From assembly GCA_965247425.1 (NCBI GenBank), contig OZ252023.1, positions 3,968,001-4,032,000 on the forward strand: DNA of 64,000 nucleotides, written 5' to 3'. Shown here piece by piece: positions 25,448 to 34,532 of this stretch. Both the position numbers and the translations under genes were made by a program. The notes beneath the pieces were generated by a model. The model was not told the DNA's origin and did no database searches. It saw only the letters and a program-made list of their open reading frames with translations. Position 1 is the first letter of the stretch; each line of letters begins with the position of its first letter. The DNA is from CAZOZZ01 sp965247425 (GTDB lineage: Bacteria; Acidobacteriota; Terriglobia; 20CM-2-55-15).

Positions 25448-26911
25448 ATGAGAAAACGGCAACACGTAGTAGTCGGAATCCTGTTGGTAATTACAGGATG
25501 TTCGTCCCCCGGTTCACCTCCTTCCGAGGAGCCGGATTCCCAGCTCGGAGTAGAATCCGAAAACGTGAGGCTGGTCGGGTACAACGATCTCCAGGGGCGC
25601 GAGTCCCTCATGGTCGTCACCAAGTCGGATGCGACAAACGGGGACTGGGCTTACGTCGGCCACCACGAAAGCTACTACGACGGTCTCGATCGGATGAACC
25701 CGATCACCGACCGGATGGAGTGGAGCGGCACGTCCATTCTCGACATCTCCGACCCCGCGAACCCGCGCCTCGTGTGGCACATCCCGAACGAAGTCAACTC
25801 CAACTCGCGCGGCGTGTCTGTTGTCTACGACTACGGCTTCGACTCGGATCCGTCAGGACGGGATTACCTCATCCGCAACTCGGAAGCCGGCGACGATCGG
25901 AAGTTCCAGATCTTCGACATCACGTCCCGCGACAGCGCGCCGTCCGAGATCTCGCTCGTGTCGGAAATCACCGGCACACCCGAGAATTCATGCGGGCCGG
26001 GCTGCGGCGGTATGTTCATCCAACGGGCGCACAAAGGCTGGTGGTCCCAGGAGACCGGCTACTTTTATTCCACGGCGGGAGAGCCTGGCTTCCGGTCCAC
26101 ACTGGCGCAGATCTGGGACTTGAAAGACCCCGAGAATCCCCGTTTCGTAAGCCGGGCATGGTTGCCCGGACAGAAGGAAGGCGAGGAGGGATTCGAAGGA
26201 CAGTACGCCCACCATCCTATCGTCGACGAAGAGAACAATCGGATGTACCTCGGATTCCGCGGCGCCGGCCATACGGGTTCCTGGGACATTTCCGATCCCA
26301 CCAATCCGACCCTGGTCTGGATGGTGGACGTTTCGCCGCCGGGCAGGGGGCCCCATACGATCTCCCCCATCGTGTATGACGATCTTCCGAACTTCAAGGC
26401 CGACGCGCTGCCGAGGACTTATGCCCTCGTTGTTGAAGAGGCCGGGGGCGAGGACGACATGGCCCCGTGTCCCGTTGGTGTGCGGAACAAGTCGTACATG
26501 TTCGACATCACTCACGAGAGCCGGCCCTTTCCGGTATCGACGTGGGAGGTTCCCGTCGGGGAATCCTGTGACAAGGGAGGACGCTTCGGCCCGCACCAGT
26601 CGGCGGAGACGGTGAACGGAAGCATCAACAGGTTCGAGGACAAGATCGCCTGGATCGCATACTTCAATGCGGGAATTCGGGTCGTCGATCTTTCGGATCC
26701 GTACCACCTCGAGGAGATCGGCTACTACATACCCGAGCCCAACGAGCACTCGCATCCGGCGGTCGAAGGCCAGGCCACGACCATCCAGATCGATGACGTC
26801 GACCTCGACCACAGGGGCCTCGCGTATGCGACGGACCGTGTGGGGACGGGCCTGTACGTTCTGGAGTACACCGGGCCCATGCCGGGTCGGTCGACGACAA
26901 CGAGGAACTGA
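25448..26911 (+). CDS. LVIVD-repeat lipoprotein
   Basis: A 487-residue exported protein. The lipobox LLVITGC gives a lipoprotein signal at residues 1-18. The body holds beta-propeller repeats of the LVIVD type: SILDISDPANPRLVWHI, AQIWDLKDPENPRFVS, GSWDISDPTNPTLVWMV and IRVVDLSDPYHLEEIGYY. Such propellers are probably protein- or ligand-binding; no catalytic site is evident. A ribosome site (GAAGGAGGG) precedes the ATG. The sulfatase starts 15 bases after its stop, so they likely form an operon. Confidence 0.82.
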   Translation: MRKRQHVVVGILLVITGCSSPGSPPSEEPDSQLGVESENVRLVGYNDLQGRESLMVVTKSDATNGDWAYVGHHESYYDGLDRMNPITDRMEWSGTSILDISDPANPRLVWHIPNEVNSNSRGVSVVYDYGFDSDPSGRDYLIRNSEAGDDRKFQIFDITSRDSAPSEISLVSEITGTPENSCGPGCGGMFIQRAHKGWWSQETGYFYSTAGEPGFRSTLAQIWDLKDPENPRFVSRAWLPGQKEGEEGFEGQYAHHPIVDEENNRMYLGFRGAGHTGSWDISDPTNPTLVWMVDVSPPGRGPHTISPIVYDDLPNFKADALPRTYALVVEEAGGEDDMAPCPVGVRNKSYMFDITHESRPFPVSTWEVPVGESCDKGGRFGPHQSAETVNGSINRFEDKIAWIAYFNAGIRVVDLSDPYHLEEIGYYIPEPNEHSHPAVEGQATTIQIDDVDLDHRGLAYATDRVGTGLYVLEYTGPMPGRSTTTRN

Positions 26912-26926
26912 ATCAGGAAGGATCAT

Positions 26927-28432
26927 ATGAACACGACATCGCGACGGCGGTTTCTGAAGTCTGTTGGAAGTACATCGCTCGGCGGGATCCTCGGCGCGAT
27001 GGCGGGGCCGGCTGCCCATGGCGGGGCGCAAGCACGTCCTCCGAATATCCTGCTGCTGATGTGTGACCAGCTTCGTTCGGACGGAACCGGCTATGCTGGA
27101 AACCGTTTCGCGGTGACACCTGTCCTCGACAAGTTGGCCGGTTCCGGTGTCGTGTTCTCGCGAACCTATTGCCAGAACCCACTCTGCGTCCCTTCCCGAA
27201 CGTCGCTGTTGCTTGGCCGCTACTGTCGGTCCACCGGAGTTCTGGCCAACCAGGACCTCCCGTATCGGGACCAGGTTTCTTTTACCCAGGTTCTGCGCGA
27301 AGCGGGCTTTAAGACCGCGTGTTTCGGGAAGCTTCACGTACAGGACCGGAACGATTTGGACTGGGATGTTGTCGACGATTCCCGGCCATCTCGCCGCGGC
27401 GCGCGAGGCGGCGGGCGGCGTGGCAGGGGCGGGCGGCGTGGGCGCGGCGCGAGGGGCGGTGTGGACACTCCCGAACCGGAGACTCCCGTGGGGACGATCC
27501 CGGTGGGGCGGCCGGCGCCTTTCGACGAAGAATTCCATCCTGAACTCCACGACATGCGGCACACGATCGCATTCATGGAAGAGAATCGTCGGGAACCGTG
27601 GTTCATCCAGTGTTCCTTCCGCAAGCCGCACCCGCCGTTTCTGCCACCCCAGCGTCAGTGGGACAGAATCGATCGTTCGAGCCTGGCCATACCCCGCTAT
27701 CCGGACGACGACCTGGACGACGTCAACCCCATCCTCTGGCGTCGGCCAAACGGGGCGAGCCGCGCCGGTGAACTCGACGACGAAATCGTTCTCGACGCCA
27801 TGCAGGGCTACTACGCCAGCCTCGCTTATTGCGATGAGTTGTTCGGCCAGGTCCTGGGCGTCCTCGATCATCTCGGCCTGAGGGAAGACACGCTTGTCGT
27901 ATTCACGTCCGACCACGGAGAAATGCTCTATGACCACCGGCTGTGGTCCAAATCGAACTTCTTCGAACAGTCCGTTCATGTCCCCCTGATCCTGAGCTGG
28001 CCCGGCCGGCTCGAAGCCGGGACGAGCGCCGCGCTGGCCGAACACATCGACCTGTTTCCGACCTTCATGGATCTGGCTGGCCTCGAAACTCCCGAGTCCG
28101 TACAGGGCCGTTCCCTCGCCCCGGTCCTCGGGGGAGAGACGGAATCGAATCGAGACCTGGTCCACAGCGAGCGCCGGGGCGGCATCACGATGCAGTTCGA
28201 TGGCCGGTGGAAATTTATCCACAACGGCGCAGGTGCCCAGCACGAACTCTACGACCTCCAGGAAGACCCCCGGGAGATTACGAACCTGGCGATGAACGAT
28301 GAATACAGCGACAGGGTCCGGGACCTGGAGTCAGAACTCAACGCCTGGAAAGAAGTGGATGTAGTTCCACGACGGTCGGCCGGAGGTGGCCGGCGCGGAA
28401 GACGCGGCCGGCGCGGCCGTGGCCGACAGTAG
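26927..28432 (+). CDS. Tat-exported sulfatase
   Basis: A 501-residue type I sulfatase. The twin-arginine signal is TSRRRFLKSVG. Metal-binding Asp47 is in LLMCDQLRSDG, and the formylglycine motif CVPSR is at 87-91, the Cys needing oxidation by a formylglycine-generating enzyme. A C-terminal metal site is in VVFTSDHGEMLYDH. It would hydrolyse sulfate esters in the periplasm. Unusual Arg/Gly-rich tracts lie about residues 150-180 (RRGARGGGRRGRGGRRGRG) and at the C-terminus (GGGRRGRRGRRGRGRQ). The LVIVD lipoprotein precedes it closely. Confidence 0.9.
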   Translation: MNTTSRRRFLKSVGSTSLGGILGAMAGPAAHGGAQARPPNILLLMCDQLRSDGTGYAGNRFAVTPVLDKLAGSGVVFSRTYCQNPLCVPSRTSLLLGRYCRSTGVLANQDLPYRDQVSFTQVLREAGFKTACFGKLHVQDRNDLDWDVVDDSRPSRRGARGGGRRGRGGRRGRGARGGVDTPEPETPVGTIPVGRPAPFDEEFHPELHDMRHTIAFMEENRREPWFIQCSFRKPHPPFLPPQRQWDRIDRSSLAIPRYPDDDLDDVNPILWRRPNGASRAGELDDEIVLDAMQGYYASLAYCDELFGQVLGVLDHLGLREDTLVVFTSDHGEMLYDHRLWSKSNFFEQSVHVPLILSWPGRLEAGTSAALAEHIDLFPTFMDLAGLETPESVQGRSLAPVLGGETESNRDLVHSERRGGITMQFDGRWKFIHNGAGAQHELYDLQEDPREITNLAMNDEYSDRVRDLESELNAWKEVDVVPRRSAGGGRRGRRGRRGRGRQ

Positions 28433-28441
28433 CAGGGATGA

Positions 28442-28471
28442 GTGTCGGGGTGGCCGTCCCTGGCCACCCGC
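28442..28471. repeat. 30-bp hairpin repeat, copy B
   Basis: Identical to 24540-24569 and placed about ten bases after the sulfatase stop. The two copies bracket the DUF1579, LVIVD and sulfatase genes. The stem is GGGTGGCC/GGCCACCC with loop GTCCCT. Confidence 0.65.
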
Positions 28472-28563
28472 CGAGAAAGACCCATTTTCCCTCACGCCCC
28501 TTGGGTTCCGCTTCAGGAGGGAGTTTCCGGATCGGTGCGGGCGACCGCAATCTTGCTACGTCT

Positions 28564-29367
28564 CTAATTCGGAACCTTGCTGCGGATGTAGTCGACGGCA
28601 AGCTTGATTTTCTGCTCGTTCAGGATCCTGCCCAGTTCCGGTGAAACGAATTTGGCGATAGCCGGAGAGATCTTGTCCGTTCGTACATTCTCTTTCTTGA
28701 TGAACAGGATCTCAGACGCATCGGTTGTGGCACTGATGCAACCGCCGATCCCGTTTTCGAGGCATTCGGCCGGGAAGCCCTCGACCTTTGCCAGATACTC
28801 TGCGGTCACACGGTTCGCGTCGCTATAGACGGGAAAGAAGAAAACGCGGATTCCTTTGGCGGACCATTTGCCGTCCAGTTCTTCGGCCACTTCCTTCAAG
28901 ACCGCCTGGCCGCCGCCGTCCTCGCCCATGATGACGACGTGGGTGAAACCCGAAACGATCGCGCTGCTTGCCATATCGCGCAGTACAGCGGCGTATGTTT
29001 CGTTGCTGAGAGCTATGGAACCGCCTGCGGTGGCCGGCTTGAGGTGTGAACCGGCAGGCGTGTACGGCAACGGGTTGTAGGCCAGCGCGTTCCCAAGTTC
29101 TTCGGCGATTCGGCGAGCCTGATACAACGCCACGACGTTGTGTTTGTCGATCGCTACGGCGTCGGCATGCGGTCCCACATACTTTGTGTCTTCGGCCTGG
29201 TAGGTGTTTTCATGCAGCCCGCCGACATAAATGATGACCGTTGTCTTTCCCCCCGCGATCGCCTCCATGACCTCAGTCCCCGTCATGTCGTCGATCATCA
29301 CGGTCCTCTGAGCTATTGCCACCCCGCTGATCAGAACAAATACGAGCCCAAACATCGTCGTTTTCAT
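28564..29367 (-). CDS. exported creatininase-family protein
   Basis: A 267-residue protein with a signal peptide (MKTTMFGLVFVLISGVAIAQ). The body shows creatininase-fold features: VIIYVGGLHENTYQAEDTKYVGPHAD with candidate metal ligands Glu/His, then AIDKHNVVALYQARRIAEEL and the Gly-rich IMGEDGGGQAVLKEV. Creatininase-type enzymes hydrolyse cyclic amides with Zn or Mn. The strong ribosome site GAGGAGGT supports the start at 29367. The substrate is not predictable. Confidence 0.75.
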   Translation of the reverse strand: MKTTMFGLVFVLISGVAIAQRTVMIDDMTGTEVMEAIAGGKTTVIIYVGGLHENTYQAEDTKYVGPHADAVAIDKHNVVALYQARRIAEELGNALAYNPLPYTPAGSHLKPATAGGSIALSNETYAAVLRDMASSAIVSGFTHVVIMGEDGGGQAVLKEVAEELDGKWSAKGIRVFFFPVYSDANRVTAEYLAKVEGFPAECLENGIGGCISATTDASEILFIKKENVRTDKISPAIAKFVSPELGRILNEQKIKLAVDYIRSKVPN

Positions 29368-29575
29368 ATCTCACCTCCTCTCGCGCATTCGACTGAGAAT
29401 GTCAGGCCAAGTCCTGTTGCGCCGATGCCGGTAGCCACCTGAAGGTGCGCGTTCAAACGGCAGTCGAGTCACGACAATGGGACCGAACTAGCCTGGTTAT
29501 CCATTCCAGAAGCGTATGTTTGGCACATGGTAGTAACATCCCCCGGCAGATGCCTAGAGAATTCAGACGGGACAA

Positions 29576-31276
29576 TTAGGGTGGGGGCGGCGCACCGAAC
29601 GGCGCCAGGAAACCTTCCCAGTGTCCCCGAACCGGATCACCGTTCTTCCGTCCGACCTCGGTGAGGGTCACCATTCCCTGACCGATGAAGCCGAGAAGCG
29701 TTTGGCGGCCCTCAGGGCCGATCTGGAGGACGACGCCCAATGTCTCGACGCCGTGAAACGACACCTCGCCGGCCCGGTAGTTGTCGAGGGGCATCGAGAT
29801 ACTGACGATTACCCTACCATCCCTGGCCGGGTCTTGCCCGACCACGACGAACTGAGCGTTCCCCTCTTCGTTGATCGTGGCGATTTGAGCGACCTGGCCG
29901 GGAACGAACCCGACGGCGCCATTGGGCAGCGGGATCTGGAGTTCGAGTGCGTCCAGGTCTTCGACGGGTCGAAATGCAGTGGGCACGTCGTTCCACGTGA
30001 AGTCGATCACCCCGCTCGCTCGAAGCGGTTCGCGGCAACCACTTCCGGGCGGCCTTCCGGTCGTAATCTCGGGGCCGTTGCCGTCGTTGACGTCGAGTTC
30101 TTCTTCGATCACCACTCGTCGACGGCGCACGTATTCCTCAACGGTTGCCAGACTGCCGGCACTCCCATCGGTCTGTTCGACGATCGAACGGAACCGGGCG
30201 ATGATCCGTTCTTCGTCCCAGACCTCGTCGAGGAGTGTCCGCAGGCGTGTCTGAAAGATCCGTCGCGTCTGCGGAATGGCATAGAGCCGAGCGCTTAGTG
30301 TGTTGAACGCGTAAACGGACTCGGGGACGTTGGGAATCAGGAGATGCGGCCCGAAGGCGCCGTCGGTGCCCCAGGGGATGGCGTGGAAGCGATCGTCCGT
30401 CGGATCGTGATAGATGAACGTGTTGTTCCGGTTTCCGGTCAACCCGTCCCAGTGTCCCGTCAGGACTTCCATCGCCCAGAAGGTGATGAACTCGTCGAAG
30501 TCGAACACCTCTCCGAGCGCCTCGGCGAACTGGTCGTCCGGTGCCTCGAGCGCACGTTTGACGCGGTCCAGGTCGCTGCGGTCGTTCTCGTCGTTGTTGG
30601 TCTTCAACTCGAAGGACCCTTCGCGCTCGGCAGTGAAGTCAGCAACAACTATTTCATAGAGGTTGCCCTCGTCATTGCCGAACACACGCCGGAGGAAGCG
30701 CTTCTTGATGGGTTCGACGTTGGTGAAGAAACCCTTGTCGACATCGTCGACGGAGACGTGCGCCAGACCGCAGCGCGGCACGGGGATCCCCGCACTTGCG
30801 AAGAGTTCGTACGCGACGCACTGTTTTGCGTTCGTTAGATCCTGACGATTGTTGTTGAGGGTCAGGCGCCGCGTACCGTGGAACGTTCGACCGTCGTGAT
30901 CATCACGGCCGAAATCCAGCTTCAGCGACGGCCTGCGATCCGATAACGACCCGAGAAACCCCTTCTTGCGCACGGCGACATCGGCGACGCGCTCGCCGCC
31001 GATCGATACTCCGGCGGGAAAACGTGTGTAGGTGTAGTCGGGAGAGAAGCATCCTGAAAAGATGTCCGTCAGGTTTCGCCCCTCCGAACGGAGCAGATTC
31101 CAGTCCGCTTCCGCCATCTCCAGTTCGACCTCGAGCACTTCATCCCGGGCAAACAGGTCGCGCGCTTCCGCTCCGCCCGCCTGGCCGTAGGCCGGATTGT
31201 CGCCGGGACCAACTATCAGCAAGGCAACGACGATCGCCATCACGGCAACAGGACTTCGCAATTCGGCCAGGATCAT
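29576..31276 (-). CDS. exported CotH-kinase-like protein
   Basis: A 566-residue protein. The signal sequence (VAVMAIVVALLIVGPG) is followed by a CotH-like domain: RTFHGTRRLTLNNNRQDLTNAKQCVAYELF, ISVDDV-like strand, VEPIKKRFLRRVFGNDEGNLYE and HWDGLTGNRNNTFIYHDP. CotH proteins are atypical kinases that phosphorylate spore-coat or secreted proteins. The C-terminal third (about 410-566) is an unassigned beta-rich region. The ATG at 31276 is chosen for GGAAGGAG upstream; the frame stays open to 31393. No neighbour points to a partner. Confidence 0.75.
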   Translation of the reverse strand: MILAELRSPVAVMAIVVALLIVGPGDNPAYGQAGGAEARDLFARDEVLEVELEMAEADWNLLRSEGRNLTDIFSGCFSPDYTYTRFPAGVSIGGERVADVAVRKKGFLGSLSDRRPSLKLDFGRDDHDGRTFHGTRRLTLNNNRQDLTNAKQCVAYELFASAGIPVPRCGLAHVSVDDVDKGFFTNVEPIKKRFLRRVFGNDEGNLYEIVVADFTAEREGSFELKTNNDENDRSDLDRVKRALEAPDDQFAEALGEVFDFDEFITFWAMEVLTGHWDGLTGNRNNTFIYHDPTDDRFHAIPWGTDGAFGPHLLIPNVPESVYAFNTLSARLYAIPQTRRIFQTRLRTLLDEVWDEERIIARFRSIVEQTDGSAGSLATVEEYVRRRRVVIEEELDVNDGNGPEITTGRPPGSGCREPLRASGVIDFTWNDVPTAFRPVEDLDALELQIPLPNGAVGFVPGQVAQIATINEEGNAQFVVVGQDPARDGRVIVSISMPLDNYRAGEVSFHGVETLGVVLQIGPEGRQTLLGFIGQGMVTLTEVGRKNGDPVRGHWEGFLAPFGAPPPP

Positions 31277-31415
31277 CTTAGTGTTGTCTCCTTCCCAGCA
31301 GGATACACGAACTCGAGACGTGAGGCGGCCTTCGATGCACAGCCCCAGGTGAATGGGGACAGGTTCATGGTCGATGTGATCGCGGCACGACATGCCCGTG
31401 CTCCCTCGATTCCGG

Positions 31416-34040
31416 TCACTCGTTTCGCAGTGCGGTCATCGGGTCGATTCGCGTGGCGCGGCGCGCCGGCAGGTAGCAAGCCAGGCCGGCGGCCGCTATC
31501 AAGGCGCCCGCGGTGGTGAGGATGGTGAGGGGGTCTGCCGCACCGACTTCGAACAGCAGCGATTGCAACAGGCGAACCAGGGGCAGTGCCGCTGCCACGC
31601 CGATTGCGCCACCGATCGCCACGGGCGTCAGACCAGCCAGCATGACCAGCCCGCGGACGTGCCGGCGGTCGGCACCCAGGGCCATTCGAAGACCGAGTTC
31701 GTGCGTTCGTCGGGAAACGGAATAGGACAGGACGCCGTAGACGCCGACCCCGGCGAGAACCAGGGCAACCAGGGAGAAGGCGGACATCAGGAGTGTAGAG
31801 AAGCGCTCCTTTGCGATCGGTGCCATCGCCACATCCCGCATCGGTCGCACGTCGTGGATTACGAGGTCGGGATCGAGTTCCGCCAGTTCCCGGGTGGCCA
31901 GAGCCAGGATGTCCCGACGGCCGGGCTCTAGCGCCACGACCTGGGTCATCGCCCAGTTGCGGTTATCGGCAAACTGGGCATGTGGGTAGTAGATCTTCGG
32001 TTCAGCGGCGACGCGGTGGTCATTAAGCACGTCTTCAACGACGCCGACGATCGTCCACGTCTCGCCGATTACAATCAGTTGCCGGCCCAGCGCATTCCCT
32101 CCGAAGTCGCGAGCAGCCAGCGCGCGATTGACAGCGATGACAGCCGGTGCCTCTTCGACGTCCCTCCCGGTGAAGATTCGTCCTTCGATGAGCCCGATGC
32201 CCATCGCCTCGAAGTAGTTGCCGTCAACCACGCGCATCTGGGCATTCCGTGGGCGCTCTCCCTGGGCCGGGGGTGGTGCACCCTCGATCCGGATGCCCCA
32301 CAGGTACTGACGTCCTGTCAGAGGGAGGATCGATGCGGCCCCGGCAGCCCGAACGCCGGGAACGCTTTCCAGCCGCTCGAAGTACCTGTCGTAGAACGCG
32401 GTCCGGTCCGACGCGTTCGGGTAGCGGTGATCGGGCAGGTTGAATGCATAGGTCCACACATTGGCGGAATCGATGCCGGTGTCTATGCGGACCAGATTCT
32501 GGAAGCTCTGGACCAGGAGCCCCGCGCCGACCAGCAACACCACTGCCAGAGCGGTTTCTGTCGCCACGAGCAGGCTGCGTGTGCGATGAGAAGCCGTACC
32601 ATCGCCGGTACGCTCGTTCTCGACCAGGAAACGGTTCGGGTCGATTCCTGACAACTGAAACGCCGGGATCGTGCCGAACACCAGGCCGGTCACCATCGAA
32701 AGTCCGGCCGCGAACGTCAGGACCGGCAGGTCGAAAATGACCACCCCATCCCGGATTCCGGTCAGCGGAGTGTAAACGTGCGCCATCCGGACCAACCCGT
32801 AGGCGAGGCCGATTCCGAGGACCCAGGCGATTCCAGCCATCGCCAGGCTCTCGGTTACGAGCTGCCGGATCAGCCGGCCGCGACCCGACCCGAGAGCGGT
32901 GCGGATCGAAAGCTCCCGCCGGCGTGTACTGCCCTTGGCCAGCATGAGGTTCGCAACGTTCACGCATGCGATCACCAGGACGAAGCCTACCGCCCCGATC
33001 AACGTCATCAGTGCCGGACGGGTGCCGCCCATCATGTCCTCATGAAGGTGGGTCAGGTGGATTTCCTGATCGACCAACATGCCGGCGTACTTGTCGGGCA
33101 GCGTCCGGAACAGCCGGTCGACTTCTGTTTGAACGCTCTCAATAGAGGTACCGCTCGGGATGCGACCGACGACACTGATGAAGTAGTTGTCCCAATGGTT
33201 CCGGTCGTTCGCGCCGAGATCCTGGGGGATCCAGACATCGATCGCGCCGCCGATCGGCGATAGAAAGCCCGCCGGCAAGACGCCGACGACCTCGTATGGT
33301 TCGGCCCCGAGCAGGATCGTTCCACCGACAACGGTGCCTTCGCCGCCGAACCGCGCCTGCCATAATGCATGGCTCAGAATGGCGACGTTGTGGACGCCGT
33401 CCTCTTCGGCCCGCGTGAACGCACGTCCGATGACGGGCCCCACGCCGAGCATCTCGAAGAAGCCCGAACTGACGGGCATCGCGGATATCCGGACCGGTGG
33501 GTGGTCCCCGGTGAGGTCGAAGCCCCTGTTGTCGCCCTCGGCGAGCGCGGCCAGTCCTTCGAAAATGCCGGAGTCCCGAAAATCGTGGAAGTGGGGTACC
33601 GTCTGTGGGTACTGGAGCGTGCCACGATAGCTGAGCTGGAACCGAACGAGACGATCTGGTTCCTCATAGGGCAGCGGTCGCAACAGGACGCCGTGGACCA
33701 CGGAGAACACGGCCGTTGTCGATGCGATGCCGATCGTGAGGGTCAGGATCGCCAACACGGTGACGCCCGGCGTGCGACGCATCATGCGGAGCGCATAACG
33801 GACATCTGCAAGCGTCATGGCCGCATGTTCCCGGGGCGCCACTCGCATGGCACCCGCCAGGTTCCTCGTCCAGAACCCGAGCCTGCCGGGTACCCCGGCG
33901 TTGTCCGGATCCCTTAGCTCGTCGCGGAACACCTGTTCCATGTCCCTGCCATGCTCTCTCCGAAAATCGAAAGGGAACAGGCGCAACAGGAAACGAAAGA
34001 ACCGAATCGCCGTTCCAGGTCGCTGATTCCTGCCGTACAC
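31416..34040 (-). CDS. ADOP-type MacB/FtsX permease
   Basis: An 874-residue permease starting at a GTG one base after the PadR stop. After a short cytosolic region (FDFRREHGRDMEQVFRDEL) the first MacB-like periplasmic domain and FtsX domain follow (TPGVTVLAILTLTIGIASTTAVFSV; about 330-470 for the first FtsX). A second pair follows, ending RRTHELGLRMALGADRRHVR and RRATRIDPMTALRNE. This duplicated layout without its own ATPase is the acidobacterial duplicated orphan permease type. It probably forms an ABC-type export or mechanotransmission system. The PadR regulator is co-transcribed. Confidence 0.9.
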   Translation of the reverse strand: MYGRNQRPGTAIRFFRFLLRLFPFDFRREHGRDMEQVFRDELRDPDNAGVPGRLGFWTRNLAGAMRVAPREHAAMTLADVRYALRMMRRTPGVTVLAILTLTIGIASTTAVFSVVHGVLLRPLPYEEPDRLVRFQLSYRGTLQYPQTVPHFHDFRDSGIFEGLAALAEGDNRGFDLTGDHPPVRISAMPVSSGFFEMLGVGPVIGRAFTRAEEDGVHNVAILSHALWQARFGGEGTVVGGTILLGAEPYEVVGVLPAGFLSPIGGAIDVWIPQDLGANDRNHWDNYFISVVGRIPSGTSIESVQTEVDRLFRTLPDKYAGMLVDQEIHLTHLHEDMMGGTRPALMTLIGAVGFVLVIACVNVANLMLAKGSTRRRELSIRTALGSGRGRLIRQLVTESLAMAGIAWVLGIGLAYGLVRMAHVYTPLTGIRDGVVIFDLPVLTFAAGLSMVTGLVFGTIPAFQLSGIDPNRFLVENERTGDGTASHRTRSLLVATETALAVVLLVGAGLLVQSFQNLVRIDTGIDSANVWTYAFNLPDHRYPNASDRTAFYDRYFERLESVPGVRAAGAASILPLTGRQYLWGIRIEGAPPPAQGERPRNAQMRVVDGNYFEAMGIGLIEGRIFTGRDVEEAPAVIAVNRALAARDFGGNALGRQLIVIGETWTIVGVVEDVLNDHRVAAEPKIYYPHAQFADNRNWAMTQVVALEPGRRDILALATRELAELDPDLVIHDVRPMRDVAMAPIAKERFSTLLMSAFSLVALVLAGVGVYGVLSYSVSRRTHELGLRMALGADRRHVRGLVMLAGLTPVAIGGAIGVAAALPLVRLLQSLLFEVGAADPLTILTTAGALIAAAGLACYLPARRATRIDPMTALRNE

Positions 34041-34041
34041 C

Positions 34042-34425
34042 TTACGCCCGACCTTTCGCCGACTTCAGTCGTTTCAGATCGCGCGATGCGGCCATTTGCA
34101 CGAGTTCGTCCATCCGTTCAGCTTCGGCGATCGCCACCTCCCGGCCGAGTTTAGTCAAACGGTAGTAGCGTCGCCGTTCATCGTCCAGCGACGGGTCGGG
34201 TCGTTCGTCCAATTCGATCACCCATCCGTCGTTCAGCATCCGTTTGACGATTCCGTACAGCGTGCTGGCACTGAGTTTTACCCGCCCTTCGGTACGGCGC
34301 GACACCTCCTTGAGGATCGCGTAGCCGTGCTTGTCGCCCTCGGCCAGCGAAATCAAGACGTGGAAAGCCGGGGGCGTAATGGGCAGGAAACCGGGGATGT
34401 CTTCTTTCTTCTTTCGCATAACCAT
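34042..34425 (-). CDS. PadR-family transcriptional regulator
   Basis: A 127-residue winged-helix repressor with TPPAFHVLISLAEGDKHGYAILKEV, ASTLYGIVKRMLNDGWVIEL and RRRYYRLTKLG. The C-terminal helix for dimerisation is about 95-127. It precedes the ADOP permease by one base, so the pair forms an operon probably controlled by the regulator. A promoter with an overlapping dyad lies at 34442-34469. The start is the ATG at 34425; an ATG two codons later is possible. Confidence 0.92.
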   Translation of the reverse strand: MVMRKKKEDIPGFLPITPPAFHVLISLAEGDKHGYAILKEVSRRTEGRVKLSASTLYGIVKRMLNDGWVIELDERPDPSLDDERRRYYRLTKLGREVAIAEAERMDELVQMAASRDLKRLKSAKGRA

Positions 34426-34441
34426 CTCTGCGTGTCAGGTC

Positions 34442-34469
34442 ATACTATACCGTCTCACGATCTAGTCAA
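34442..34469 (-). promoter_or_regulatory. padR/ADOP promoter with overlapping dyad
   Basis: On the minus strand TTGACT (34469-34464) and TAGTAT (34447-34442) are 16 bases apart, a fair sigma-70 promoter. A 23-bp dyad spans 34444-34466: arms ACTAnAnCGT and ACGnTnTAGT pair at 8 of 11 positions. It overlaps the -35/-10 spacer as a PadR operator would. Inferred autoregulation. Confidence 0.55.
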
Positions 34470-34532
34470 GCGGAAACATCACAGGCCGCTCCGACACGCG
34501 GACCGACACTTGAAAGCTCCACTTCCAGGAAA

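Noticed and set aside
25988..28243. Minus-strand open frame of 751 codons opposite the LVIVD and sulfatase genes
   Set aside because: No recognisable domain, and both plus-strand genes have family motifs throughout.
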